Source of the DNA: Pelorhabdus rhamnosifermentans
GTDB lineage: Bacteria; Bacillota; Negativicutes; UMGS1260
NCBI RefSeq assembly: GCF_018835585.1
Contig: NZ_JAHGVE010000005.1
Location: forward strand, 124,001-188,000
Length of the DNA stretch: 64,000 nt
Direction: 5' to 3'
Both the position numbers and the translations under genes were made by a program. A model generated the notes under the pieces. That model saw only the letters and a program-made list of their open reading frames with translations, did no database searches and was not told where the DNA came from. This document shows positions 7,397 to 15,806 of this stretch, in pieces (within the stretch, counting starts at the first letter, position 1; each line of letters begins with the position of its first letter).

Positions 7397-7598
7397 TTAT
7401 CCACTTTATCCACAATCGACACCATCCCTGTTAAATCAACAGACACAGCGCTACCTACTTTGCCGAATCGTGTCAACTATCCACAATAACGTGCACAACT
7501 CAAATTGTGCATAAACCTTGTTTTTACTGGCTTTTTCTCCACCAACAAAAAAGACTTATCCACATTATACACTTTTTTGTGCATAACTTTGTGGATAA
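7397..7598. promoter_or_regulatory. Cluster of DnaA boxes
   Basis: Five matches to the box TTATCCACA occur in 202 bp: TTATCCACT at 7397, TTATCCACA at 7406, CTATCCACA at 7477, TTATCCACA at 7556, and the inverted TGTGGATAA at 7590. No dnaA, dnaN or gyr gene is nearby. Possible roles are DnaA titration (datA-like), DnaA reactivation (DARS-like), or local regulation. Confidence 0.65.
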
Positions 7599-7607
7599 GT
7601 CCGTTTT
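7551..7607 (-). terminator. Large terminator hairpin containing two DnaA boxes
   Basis: GACTTATCCACA and TGTGGATAAGTC form the outer stem, extended by TTATACAC/GTGCATAA inside, with six or more T on each strand. It directly follows the stop codon of the minus-strand gene at 7609, so it can end that transcript. Confidence 0.65.
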
Positions 7608-7608
7608 T

Positions 7609-7902
7609 TTAAGCTACAGGGTGACTCCAATCAATCAAAACACCCGTATCATTCCACAACCGTGCCAGATTGTTCTGGAAAAATTCCAGACTATCTGTGG
7701 GTAACCCTGTCTGCGAAGCAAAATCATGAATGGTTTTGCCATTAGCCACTTCAATCGTTTTCGGTGTAGAAAGATAGTCTTCAACGACTTTCTTCTTCTC
7801 AGCATTGGCTAATACGACGCTGAATGCCTTCGTATCCGGATCATAGGCAATATAACCATAATCGTTTTCATAATGAATACACACTTTAAATTTTTGACTC
7901 AC
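7609..7902 (-). CDS. Conserved hypothetical protein downstream of larA
   Basis: 97 residues, GTG start with GAGGTGA seven bases upstream. Soluble, no signal peptide, no cysteine cluster. It has a beta-rich first third (KVCIHYENDYGYIAYDPDTKAFSVVL) followed by helices. I do not recognise the family. It lies 22 bp after larA in the same direction, so co-transcription and a link to lactate metabolism are plausible but unproven. Confidence 0.65.
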   Translation of the reverse strand: MSQKFKVCIHYENDYGYIAYDPDTKAFSVVLANAEKKKVVEDYLSTPKTIEVANGKTIHDFASQTGLPTDSLEFFQNNLARLWNDTGVLIDWSHPVA

Positions 7903-7924
7903 AAAATCACCTCAATCATGATAT

Positions 7925-9211
7925 TTACGCCTGAATCACAGGCATCGTATTGGCAGCGTGGGGCATGACTGTCACTTTATAATCTTTCCCTAACCTTTCT
8001 TCAGCGAGTGTTAACGCTTCCTCGAAAGAAGCTGCAAAAACCAGTCCGGCATTTTCTATAAACTCACGGTTTTTAGGCAAAGAAACAATGATATGTGTCA
8101 TGCGTTTCGCACTAAACCCCATTTTAAGAGCGATAAAACCAGGTACAGTAAAACCTTTTCTGAGAACCATTTCCCGTTCATAAAGTGACTTATACTGGAA
8201 CCAATCACTAAAATCAGGCGGCTCGCCAATATTGCGGCATTCCAGCAGTGCAATAATGACGCCGCCTTCTTTACACGCCATAACCGCATTTTCCGTTGAC
8301 TTTGTTGCCTGATAAAGATTAATATCCTTGGGATATCCACCAGAAGAAGCAATCACTAAATCAGCTTTTTCGGCTACCGGGACCCCAAAGATAGCCTCCA
8401 CAGTCTGACAGCCTTCCCGCCAAGCTTTTTCATAATGACCGCCAACAAATTTGGCTACCTTTCCCTCGGCATTCATGACGACATTCAGTAAAAAAGCCGG
8501 CTGGAGCATGTCCGCCATTTCCATCATATCTTGTGCCATATCGGACTGAGTATTCCCATTATAGCATTCAGGATTGAGACCTTGTCCAACAATTTTATTC
8601 AGACAAAGCGCGTGATTGCCCTGAATGGTCTCATAACCGGAAATTCCCGGCATAACGGATTTCCGCCCGGCACCAAACCCAGCCATCAAATGATAGACAA
8701 TACCACCTGTCAAAATAACTTTATCAGCATTGACAACACGTTTATTTTGATAAGCTTTAACACCATGCGATGTCGTACCTTGATAAACAAACTCCTCGGC
8801 GTTAAAAGCATCGTTTTGATAAATGGCGACGCGACGCACCACTTCTTCGCCATAAACATTTACCTGTTCTTCAGCACTATGCTTACGATGGGCACCCAAA
8901 GCGACCATCAAAAAAATTTTCTCGTCAGGTACACCAAAATCATTGAGCGCATTAAGCAAAAGCGGCAAAAATTGTTCATAATGAATCCAAGCACGCGTCA
9001 CATCACTGACAACAATAGCGACTGTATCATCTGCGGCAATGATCTCTTTTAGCGGTAACGTGCCAATAGGATGCTCAATGGCTTCCTTAAAAGCTTCCTC
9101 CATATCTTTTGCAGCTGGATAATCCCTCCCCTCTACAGTAGCAATGAGCTGATTATCGGGAATTTCAAACGAAATGTTTTTCTGCCCAAAACCCAATTCA
9201 AATTTTGCCAA
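7925..9211 (-). CDS. larA: Nickel-dependent lactate racemase family protein
   Basis: 428 residues. Aligning by eye with Lactiplantibacillus LarA, all key residues fall at the same numbers: His108 (ALGAHRKH), His174 (YHLMAGFG), Lys184 (AGRKSVMPG, the lysine that carries the nickel-pincer pyridinium cofactor) and His200 (IQGNH). LarA interconverts D- and L-lactate or related hydroxy acids. Cofactor-making larB, larC and larE are not in this window. The start is TTG with GGGAGG eight bases upstream. A 97-residue gene follows at 22 bp. The exact substrate may differ, since the LarA family also racemises other 2-hydroxy acids. Confidence 0.88.
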   Translation of the reverse strand: MAKFELGFGQKNISFEIPDNQLIATVEGRDYPAAKDMEEAFKEAIEHPIGTLPLKEIIAADDTVAIVVSDVTRAWIHYEQFLPLLLNALNDFGVPDEKIFLMVALGAHRKHSAEEQVNVYGEEVVRRVAIYQNDAFNAEEFVYQGTTSHGVKAYQNKRVVNADKVILTGGIVYHLMAGFGAGRKSVMPGISGYETIQGNHALCLNKIVGQGLNPECYNGNTQSDMAQDMMEMADMLQPAFLLNVVMNAEGKVAKFVGGHYEKAWREGCQTVEAIFGVPVAEKADLVIASSGGYPKDINLYQATKSTENAVMACKEGGVIIALLECRNIGEPPDFSDWFQYKSLYEREMVLRKGFTVPGFIALKMGFSAKRMTHIIVSLPKNREFIENAGLVFAASFEEALTLAEERLGKDYKVTVMPHAANTMPVIQA

Positions 9212-9242
9212 ATTAAATCCTCCCTACTATTCTACTTTCCTA

Positions 9243-11336
9243 CTATTCTTCTCTGCGGTATAGCGGCTGTAAACGGTGCTCAATGAGATTTGGCTCAACC
9301 CTTGTTTCTTGGGCTAACTTACAAAACTCTACCTGACTATTGACGCTCTTACCACGCTTCGGCACACGTCGATAAGTCCCATTGCTCTTCATAATATGAG
9401 CTTTTTGATTATCTGCCAGCATAATAGCTAGTATCCTTTTAATCCGCTGAATATGTTTGTCCTGATCAACGGGAAATAATAGTTCCACTCGCTCATTTAA
9501 ATTACGCGGCATCCAATCAGCGCTAGATAAAAAGACTTTCTCATCGTCATCATTTTGAATGTAAATGATTCGATGGTGCTCCAAGAAGCGACCGACAATA
9601 CTCCGAACGGTAATATTTTCGCTAATATCCGTAAGACCCGGCCTTAGCACACAAATACCACGTACGATTAAATCTATTTTAACACCATATCCAGATGCTT
9701 CATATAGTTTTTTAATGATATCTTTATCAAGGAGAGAATTCATCTTAGCTATAATATGACTACTTTTTCCCTGCTGAACCATTTCAATTTCATAATCAAT
9801 GAGCTCAACAAGTTTCGCTCTTAATCCCAGTGGAGCGACAGTAATCTTATTCCATACAGGAGGATCAGAGTAACCAGACAAAACATTGAAAAAAGCCGAG
9901 GCATCGGCCCCAAACTGATCATTAGCTGTAAAAAGTCCCATGTCCGTGTAACTTTTGGCTGTCGAATCATTGTAATTTCCTGTCCCCATATGAATATAAC
10001 GCTTAATACCATTGTTCTCCTTACGAACAACAAGAATCATTTTAGCATGCGTCTTAAGACCCACTAAACCATAAATGACATGGCAGCCCGCTTCCTCCAA
10101 TTGTTTGGCCCACAAAATATTATTTTCTTCATCAAAACGCGCCTTTAGTTCCACAAGAACCGTCACTTGTTTGCCATTTTCCGCTGCCTGTGAAAGAGCC
10201 TTCACAATGGGCGAATTACCACTGACGCGATATAGTGTCTGCTTAATGGCCAGTACGGCAGGATCGGCTGCCGCCTGCTGGACAAAATCCAAAACAGGTT
10301 CAAAAGACTCATAAGGATGATGAAGCAAGACATCTTCCGTGCGAATTTTTTCAAATAAATCTTTTCCATCAGACAAATCAGCTGGAATTTGCGGCGTACT
10401 GGGCTGAAATTTAAACGTTTCCATGCCAGGCAGATCAGCAAAGTTAAAGAAACAGGTTGCATCAAGCGGCCCAGCAATTTCATAAATATCTGCCGGAGGT
10501 AAATTCAGTGCATCAACAATAAAATTTTTCAAAGACACCGAAGCTGTTTTACCAATTTCAAGCCGCACCGGTTGGCCACGTTTGCGCTGCCGAAGCGATT
10601 TTTCCACTTCTTCCAGTAAATCTTTCACATCTTCTTCATCAATAGTCAGATCGGCATTACGCGTAATACGAAAAGGAACGACTTCCTTGACTTCATAGCC
10701 GTAAAATAGCTCACTGCAATAGGTTGCAATAAGTTGTTCAAGAAAAATGAACTGACGCACTTCCGTATGAACCGGTATCGTCACAAGACGCGGCAATACT
10801 GCGGGCACTTGAATAGCCGCAATTTTTTCATCCTGACCTTTGCGAGTAATTCGGATGGCCAGGTTTAAACTACGATTAGACAGAAAAGGAAAGGGATGAC
10901 TGGCATCTACAGCAACAGGTGTAATAACGGGATAGATGGTATTGCGAAAATAGGTATAACACCATTGTTGATCAGTTTGGGATAATTGACTATTTGTGAC
11001 AAACTCAATTTTTTGCGTTTGAAGCTGCCGAATAATGTTCTTTAAATAACGGTATTGCACTTGCACAAGCACATGCGTATCATGAGAAATGGCTGCAAGT
11101 TGCTCAGCCACAGTGAGACCTGACACATCGCGCTTCTGAATATGACTGTCAAGCTGATGACGTAACCCTGCCACACGAATCATGAAAAATTCATCCAAGT
11201 TAGAGCTTGTAATGGCAATAAACTTTAACCTTTCTCCAATGGGAGTCGTTTTAATGCCTGACTCTTGCAGCACACGGCCATTAAACTTCAACCAGCTCAG
11301 TTCACGATTTAAAAAATACTCCGCATTATCAAACAT
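9243..11336 (-). CDS. ppk: Polyphosphate kinase 1
   Basis: 697 residues, full PPK1 length. The N-terminal domain begins YFLNRELSWLKFNGRVL, the middle carries the head and ATP-binding regions, and the C-terminal halves hold the phospholipase D-like histidines: GLKTHAKM (His430, the phosphorylated residue) and YIHMGTGNYN (His449). It reversibly polymerises ATP gamma-phosphate into polyphosphate, usually at the inner membrane. Its ATG overlaps the 3' end of the upstream Ppx/GppA-like gene by 8 bp, so the two are translationally coupled. larA follows after 31 bp with its own ribosome site. Confidence 0.95.
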   Translation of the reverse strand: MFDNAEYFLNRELSWLKFNGRVLQESGIKTTPIGERLKFIAITSSNLDEFFMIRVAGLRHQLDSHIQKRDVSGLTVAEQLAAISHDTHVLVQVQYRYLKNIIRQLQTQKIEFVTNSQLSQTDQQWCYTYFRNTIYPVITPVAVDASHPFPFLSNRSLNLAIRITRKGQDEKIAAIQVPAVLPRLVTIPVHTEVRQFIFLEQLIATYCSELFYGYEVKEVVPFRITRNADLTIDEEDVKDLLEEVEKSLRQRKRGQPVRLEIGKTASVSLKNFIVDALNLPPADIYEIAGPLDATCFFNFADLPGMETFKFQPSTPQIPADLSDGKDLFEKIRTEDVLLHHPYESFEPVLDFVQQAAADPAVLAIKQTLYRVSGNSPIVKALSQAAENGKQVTVLVELKARFDEENNILWAKQLEEAGCHVIYGLVGLKTHAKMILVVRKENNGIKRYIHMGTGNYNDSTAKSYTDMGLFTANDQFGADASAFFNVLSGYSDPPVWNKITVAPLGLRAKLVELIDYEIEMVQQGKSSHIIAKMNSLLDKDIIKKLYEASGYGVKIDLIVRGICVLRPGLTDISENITVRSIVGRFLEHHRIIYIQNDDDEKVFLSSADWMPRNLNERVELLFPVDQDKHIQRIKRILAIMLADNQKAHIMKSNGTYRRVPKRGKSVNSQVEFCKLAQETRVEPNLIEHRLQPLYRREE

Positions 11337-12888
11337 TACTTTTCCCCCTTTCTAACAAAGCCCTCACACCAAAGACGTCTTCAAAAAAATCTGCTTTAGA
11401 AGCAAAAGTCCATTCTTCTAGGGAATAATCTTCATGAACTGCGACTTTAATAAACAAATCATTGCCTTTAAGCGATATATTCACCTTTTTGACCTTATTT
11501 CGATGGCTGCGATCCATGGCATCGGCCAAACGAATCATGGCGGCGAGCTTGGCTACTGTCACCTTGTCTTCTTCTAAAAGTTTAGCATAGTTGGCCTGTC
11601 CACTATGTGGAATTCCCTTCGTATGATAATAAGCGACATTCGCCATAATCGCTTTTTCACGATTGGAAAACCCCATAATATCGGAAGACACAATCAGTTG
11701 GTAAGAATGATAATAGTGACGGCGTAAACTCACAAATTTACCGATCTCGTGCAAAATGGCCGCACCTTGCAGTATAAATCGCTCCCTTTTGTCAAGACCA
11801 TGAAGCTTTTTCATTTTATCAAACAGCAATAAGGAAAGTTTCTCCACCATTCGCGCATGCTTTGTATCTGAGAGATAACGCTTACTTAAGTTCCACACGA
11901 GACTAAATATTTGATTTTCAATCACCTTAATCCAGGGATCACGTTTTTGTTCAGCCAGATGCAAAAGAGTAATACCATCCTTAAAATTATCACAAGGAAT
12001 CACGATTTCCTGTACATGAGTAAGAGATAACATCTGGTGATATAATACCAGCGTGGGAAGCACCATTTCAGCCATATCTATGGTTAAATCAAAAATCTGC
12101 ATCAGTTGTGGCACATTCAGCCGATTTACTTGTTCATAAAGAACATTAAATTCATCCACACTAATCACACAGAACTGATTGCCACGACGTACCTTATGAA
12201 GCATTTTAAGGAGCAAGCCTGTTTCAATACCTGATAAAGAGAGATAACGAATACGACAATTCTCCAGATAATTCTTAACTGGTTCTACAGCACTATAAAT
12301 ATATTCCTCAAGGGCTTGATGAAAATGGGCTGATTCCCGCTGAGCCAATTCAAACCCTTCCTTGATTCGGAGTGCGCCAATGTGAAGATTTTGCTGAAAT
12401 TGAATGGTTTCTTCCTGAAGCAGCGTCATACCCAGCCCACCTGAAGAAATATCGACAAACAAAATCCCCTCTTTATCTGCAGTAAGCCCCTGCTCAGCTA
12501 AGTTATGATAAGACGAAACATATTTATAAAAAATTTCCTGCGGCATATCGACAACACTCACACGCAAACCCGTCTTGACCTTGATCTGATCAATAATATA
12601 ATTTTGATTTGTCGCTTCACGTACAGCCGTTGTCGCCACAAGACGATAATCTTTTACACCATAGTCTTTGAGCAATCGCCAATACCCCTTTAAAAGATTG
12701 CACACTTGATTTAAAGTACCAAAACTAATTTTATGAGTTTGAAACATTTCTTCGCCTAAATCCACTCGGCGACTCACTTGATCAATGACTTTCATGTCTT
12801 GTAGACACGTATATTCGACAATTTGCATACTCACTTGTTCCGATCCTAAATGAATGGCAGCAAAATATTCCGGCGTTTGCTTTACCAT
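11329..12888 (-). CDS. Degenerate Ppx/GppA-like protein with HD-type C-terminus
   Basis: 519 residues with the Ppx/GppA actin-like fold followed by an HD-type helical domain (LHEIGKFVSLRRHYYHS...AYYHTKG). The two phosphate-binding loops are altered: the usual DLGSNS is HLGSEQ, and the usual DxGGGSTEL is DISSGGLGM. The canonical paralogue at 13073 keeps both. This suggests loss of exopolyphosphatase or pppGpp phosphatase activity and a binding or regulatory role. The ATG follows AAAGGTGG; an upstream ATG without a site was discarded. It overlaps ppk by 8 bp and is transcribed divergently from the canonical paralogue, which points to polyphosphate control. Function is inference. Confidence 0.82.
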   Translation of the reverse strand: MVKQTPEYFAAIHLGSEQVSMQIVEYTCLQDMKVIDQVSRRVDLGEEMFQTHKISFGTLNQVCNLLKGYWRLLKDYGVKDYRLVATTAVREATNQNYIIDQIKVKTGLRVSVVDMPQEIFYKYVSSYHNLAEQGLTADKEGILFVDISSGGLGMTLLQEETIQFQQNLHIGALRIKEGFELAQRESAHFHQALEEYIYSAVEPVKNYLENCRIRYLSLSGIETGLLLKMLHKVRRGNQFCVISVDEFNVLYEQVNRLNVPQLMQIFDLTIDMAEMVLPTLVLYHQMLSLTHVQEIVIPCDNFKDGITLLHLAEQKRDPWIKVIENQIFSLVWNLSKRYLSDTKHARMVEKLSLLLFDKMKKLHGLDKRERFILQGAAILHEIGKFVSLRRHYYHSYQLIVSSDIMGFSNREKAIMANVAYYHTKGIPHSGQANYAKLLEEDKVTVAKLAAMIRLADAMDRSHRNKVKKVNISLKGNDLFIKVAVHEDYSLEEWTFASKADFFEDVFGVRALLERGKSNV

Positions 12889-12989
12889 GGTCTCACCACC
12901 TTTCTGTATGATCAAACTATTTTCGACATTTTCCTGGATTTCCCTGTCTTATTATGCCGCCAGAAGATTATTTTTGTGTAAATAAACAC

Positions 12990-13018
12990 TTGCCTTTTGA
13001 ACCCTATTATTGATACTA
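12990..13018 (+). promoter_or_regulatory. Possible promoter of ppx/gppA
   Basis: TTGCCT and GATACT are spaced by 16 bp within the 184-bp divergent intergenic region, about 55 bp before the ATG. Both hexamers are imperfect. Confidence 0.4.
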
Positions 13019-13072
13019 TCACTATGAGTAGTTATTATTTATATTTTCTACACTATTGCCGGAGGTGATAAT

Positions 13073-14590
13073 ATGACTGAGCACATTGCCATTGTCGATT
13101 TAGGATCCAACTCAGCCCGACTCATTGTCATGCATATCTATCATAACGGTGCCTATAATCTCGTCTACAATCAAAAAGAAAGTGTTCGGCTCAGTGAAGG
13201 TATGGAGCAAGACAATCAGCTTCAAGAAGCTGCCATCGGACGGGCCATCCACACCTTAAAGGTTTTTGCACACATGTGTCAGTTACACAAGGTAGACAGA
13301 ATTATTGCGACAGCCACCGCTGCCGTCCGCAATGCCAGTAACGGACAGGCATTTGTAGCGAAAGTACGCGAATTGACAGGTATCCCCCTTGAAATCATTA
13401 GCGGAAAAAAAGAGGCGAAAATCGGAAGTATTGCTGTCACGAATACTATCGATATTAAAGATGCGTTATTATTTGACTTAGGCGGTGGCAGTACCGAACT
13501 GACCTTGGTCCGCAACAACCAAGTAGCCGAACTCGTCAGTTTGCCGTTTGGTGCCATTACCTTATCGGAGAAATTCCAAACACAAGATAAGGTTACAGAT
13601 GAAATAATTGCCAATTTAAATAATTATATCCTAGACAAGCTGTTGGCCATTCCCTGGCTAAGCAAGCTAAATTTGCCATTAGTCGGTATTGGCGGAACAG
13701 CGCGTAATATCGCCAAAATGGACCAACGACGCAAAAACTATCCTTTCCCGAAGTTACACAATTATCGGATGGGTATGGTATCCCTGGATAGCCTCTGGGA
13801 AAGCCTGATTAAAACGAATTTAAGTCAACGGCGCAAAATTCCCGGTCTAAGCAGTGATCGGGCCGATATTATTTTGGCTGGCATGAATGTCGTAAAAGCC
13901 CTATTTGAAGTATCGGCTGGGGAACAATTTATTATTAGCGGCTGCGGTCTAAGAGAAGGACTCTTTATGCATTACTATCTCACACGCCAGCAGCAAGCCG
14001 ATGTCTTGCCTGATATCCTCATGCACAGCACACGCAACATGTTACTCTTCTATAAAGGCAATACCATCCATGCCTACCATGTCTCTCATCTAGCCATGAC
14101 ACTGTTCGACGGATGGCAAAAACTCCATCAACTCACGCTGCGCGAACGGACCTTGCTAAAAGCGGCTGCATTTCTCCATGATATTGGCATTACCATTAAT
14201 TATTACGATCACGCCCGTCATAGCGCCTACTTAGTAGAAAATGCCCGGCTCTTTGGTCTAACGCATCGTGAACAAATGCTCATTTCCGCAGTGACGGGCT
14301 GGCACCATGGTGTCAGTACCAAATCGATGCGGCGAATTTATTATGAATTTCTTGACGAGGCTGACTGGAGCATTGCCCGCAAGCTAGCCCTGATACTAGC
14401 CCTTGCCGAAAGTCTCGACCAAACAGAAATGAGTGTCATTCAGGGAGTTACGGTAAAATTAACACCCACTCAAGCGGAATTAAAATTCGAGGCTTATGAC
14501 AATGCCGTCATTGAACAACAAGCAATAAAAAAACACCAAAAGTGGTTCCGTAAAGAAATGAAGTTGCCACTCATTATTACAGAAGCCTAA
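13073..14590 (+). CDS. ppx: Exopolyphosphatase / pppGpp phosphatase
   Basis: 505 residues. The actin-like fold shows both phosphate loops intact, VDLGSNSARLIV near the N-terminus and FDLGGGSTELTLV around residue 140, plus IGGTARNIAKM. The C-terminal HD-type domain carries LHDIGITINYYDHARHSAYLV and GWHHG. It hydrolyses polyphosphate from the ends and possibly pppGpp; the two cannot be told apart by sequence. GGAGGTGATAAT precedes the ATG. It is divergent from the degenerate paralogue and ppk. Confidence 0.9.
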   Translation: MTEHIAIVDLGSNSARLIVMHIYHNGAYNLVYNQKESVRLSEGMEQDNQLQEAAIGRAIHTLKVFAHMCQLHKVDRIIATATAAVRNASNGQAFVAKVRELTGIPLEIISGKKEAKIGSIAVTNTIDIKDALLFDLGGGSTELTLVRNNQVAELVSLPFGAITLSEKFQTQDKVTDEIIANLNNYILDKLLAIPWLSKLNLPLVGIGGTARNIAKMDQRRKNYPFPKLHNYRMGMVSLDSLWESLIKTNLSQRRKIPGLSSDRADIILAGMNVVKALFEVSAGEQFIISGCGLREGLFMHYYLTRQQQADVLPDILMHSTRNMLLFYKGNTIHAYHVSHLAMTLFDGWQKLHQLTLRERTLLKAAAFLHDIGITINYYDHARHSAYLVENARLFGLTHREQMLISAVTGWHHGVSTKSMRRIYYEFLDEADWSIARKLALILALAESLDQTEMSVIQGVTVKLTPTQAELKFEAYDNAVIEQQAIKKHQKWFRKEMKLPLIITEA

Positions 14591-14696
14591 CGGAACAAAG
14601 ACTTGCATCCATTCGCCTAACGAGTAGCTCTGTATAATTAACCAGCGTTACTGTCCATACTAAAGCGAATAGGATAATAAAGGAGATTCAAGACCC

Positions 14697-15758
14697 TTGT
14701 TCCAGCAACTAATCGTTTCAACCGCTATCATTACACGGCTTATACGCCAAGTATTCCCACTTGTCGACAAAGAGCTTGTCTATTGGCATACTTATGCTAC
14801 AAGACATCTCGGACCGGAATTAGCCGCTCAAGCGGTAAGCAGCATTCAGCAAAAACGCTTTCACTGTCTCGGCGGCAGTGTCTATAGTCTCTATCCCGGC
14901 GTCAGCACACCTGACTTTGTTCGTTTCGTTGTAGCACTCCAAACGATAAGTGATTACCTGGATAATCTCTGTGACAGAGCCTCGGTGACAGACGAAAAAG
15001 CCTTTACCCAACTTCACTTAGCCATGACAGATGCCGTCAATCCCCATGCACCGTTAAAAAACTATTATTGCTATTATCCTTATAAACACGACGCTAGCTA
15101 TCTTCGGACGCTCGTCGTCACTTGTCAACAGGAGCTGCAAAAGCTTCCTTCTTATACTCTTGTTAAATCACAAGTAATCAAGCTCGCTTCCCTCTACAGC
15201 CAGCTTCAAACCTATAAGCATCTTGCAACGACAGAACGAGAGCAAAAGCTTGCTGCATGGAATGACTGCTACCTCCCCATCTATCCGGAACTCACTGCCT
15301 ATGAATTTGCAGCAGCAGCCGGTTCAACGCTCGGTATTTTTATGCTTTGTGCTCTGGCTAGCAAGCCTTATCTTTCACCTGACGAGATTGAGCTGACCCT
15401 GACGGCCTACTTTCCATGGATTTGCGGCTTTCATATTTTACTCGACTATTTTATTGATCGTAAGGAAGATGAACGTGAAGGCGATTTGAATTTTGTCACT
15501 TACTATCAAAACCCCGCTGAACTCAGCGAGAGACTCGCTTTCTTTGCCACTCAATCTTATTTATATGCCCAATCCTTACCTGAACCAGCTTTTGCCCAGA
15601 CTGTCATTGATGGCCTCAAGGCACTTTATTTATCTGATCCTAAAACAAACACGAGTCTTGAACAAAAAATTCGCAATAACATCATAGACTCTTCCCGATA
15701 TTCTGCAAAGACTGCCTATTGGCTCTGTTTGTGGCTTCGTAAGAAAAACAAGTTATAA
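14697..15758 (+). CDS. DUF2600 / tetraprenyl-beta-curcumene synthase-like protein
   Basis: 353 residues of the DUF2600 family, whose Bacillus member YtpB cyclises C35 prenyl diphosphate to a sesquarterpene. Characteristic blocks are visible: DYLDNLCDRA around residue 87, a YYCYYPYKHDASYL segment, YEFAAAAGSTLGIF, and DYFIDRKEDEREGDLNF around 250, which supply the acidic metal-binding clusters. The start is TTG with AAAGGAG about 11 bases upstream; no ATG fits. It stands alone between ppx and dinB; no prenyl-transferase gene adjoins it. Product chemistry in this organism is unknown. Confidence 0.85.
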   Translation: MFQQLIVSTAIITRLIRQVFPLVDKELVYWHTYATRHLGPELAAQAVSSIQQKRFHCLGGSVYSLYPGVSTPDFVRFVVALQTISDYLDNLCDRASVTDEKAFTQLHLAMTDAVNPHAPLKNYYCYYPYKHDASYLRTLVVTCQQELQKLPSYTLVKSQVIKLASLYSQLQTYKHLATTEREQKLAAWNDCYLPIYPELTAYEFAAAAGSTLGIFMLCALASKPYLSPDEIELTLTAYFPWICGFHILLDYFIDRKEDEREGDLNFVTYYQNPAELSERLAFFATQSYLYAQSLPEPAFAQTVIDGLKALYLSDPKTNTSLEQKIRNNIIDSSRYSAKTAYWLCLWLRKKNKL

Positions 15759-15762
15759 AGAA

Positions 15763-15806
15763 AGCCGACACAAATTCCTGCTAGGACTTGTGTCGGCTCT
15801 CTTTAT
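15763..15806. terminator. Bidirectional terminator between converging genes
   Basis: AGCCGACACAA and TTGTGTCGGCT form an 11-bp stem. The dinB stop codon lies inside its loop region. T-rich sequence follows on the plus strand. Confidence 0.75.

Noticed and set aside
7397-7598. Chromosome origin (oriC)
   Set aside because: No dnaA, dnaN or AT-rich unwinding repeats nearby; a DnaA-binding locus is the safer reading.
8531-9052. 173-codon plus-strand ORF opposite larA
   Set aside because: It is antisense to a strongly supported gene and has no ribosome site or domain.
11329-12888. HE in place of HD in the Ppx C-terminal domain as a sign of inactivity
   Set aside because: E. coli Ppx also has HE there, so it is not evidence; the altered N-terminal loops are.
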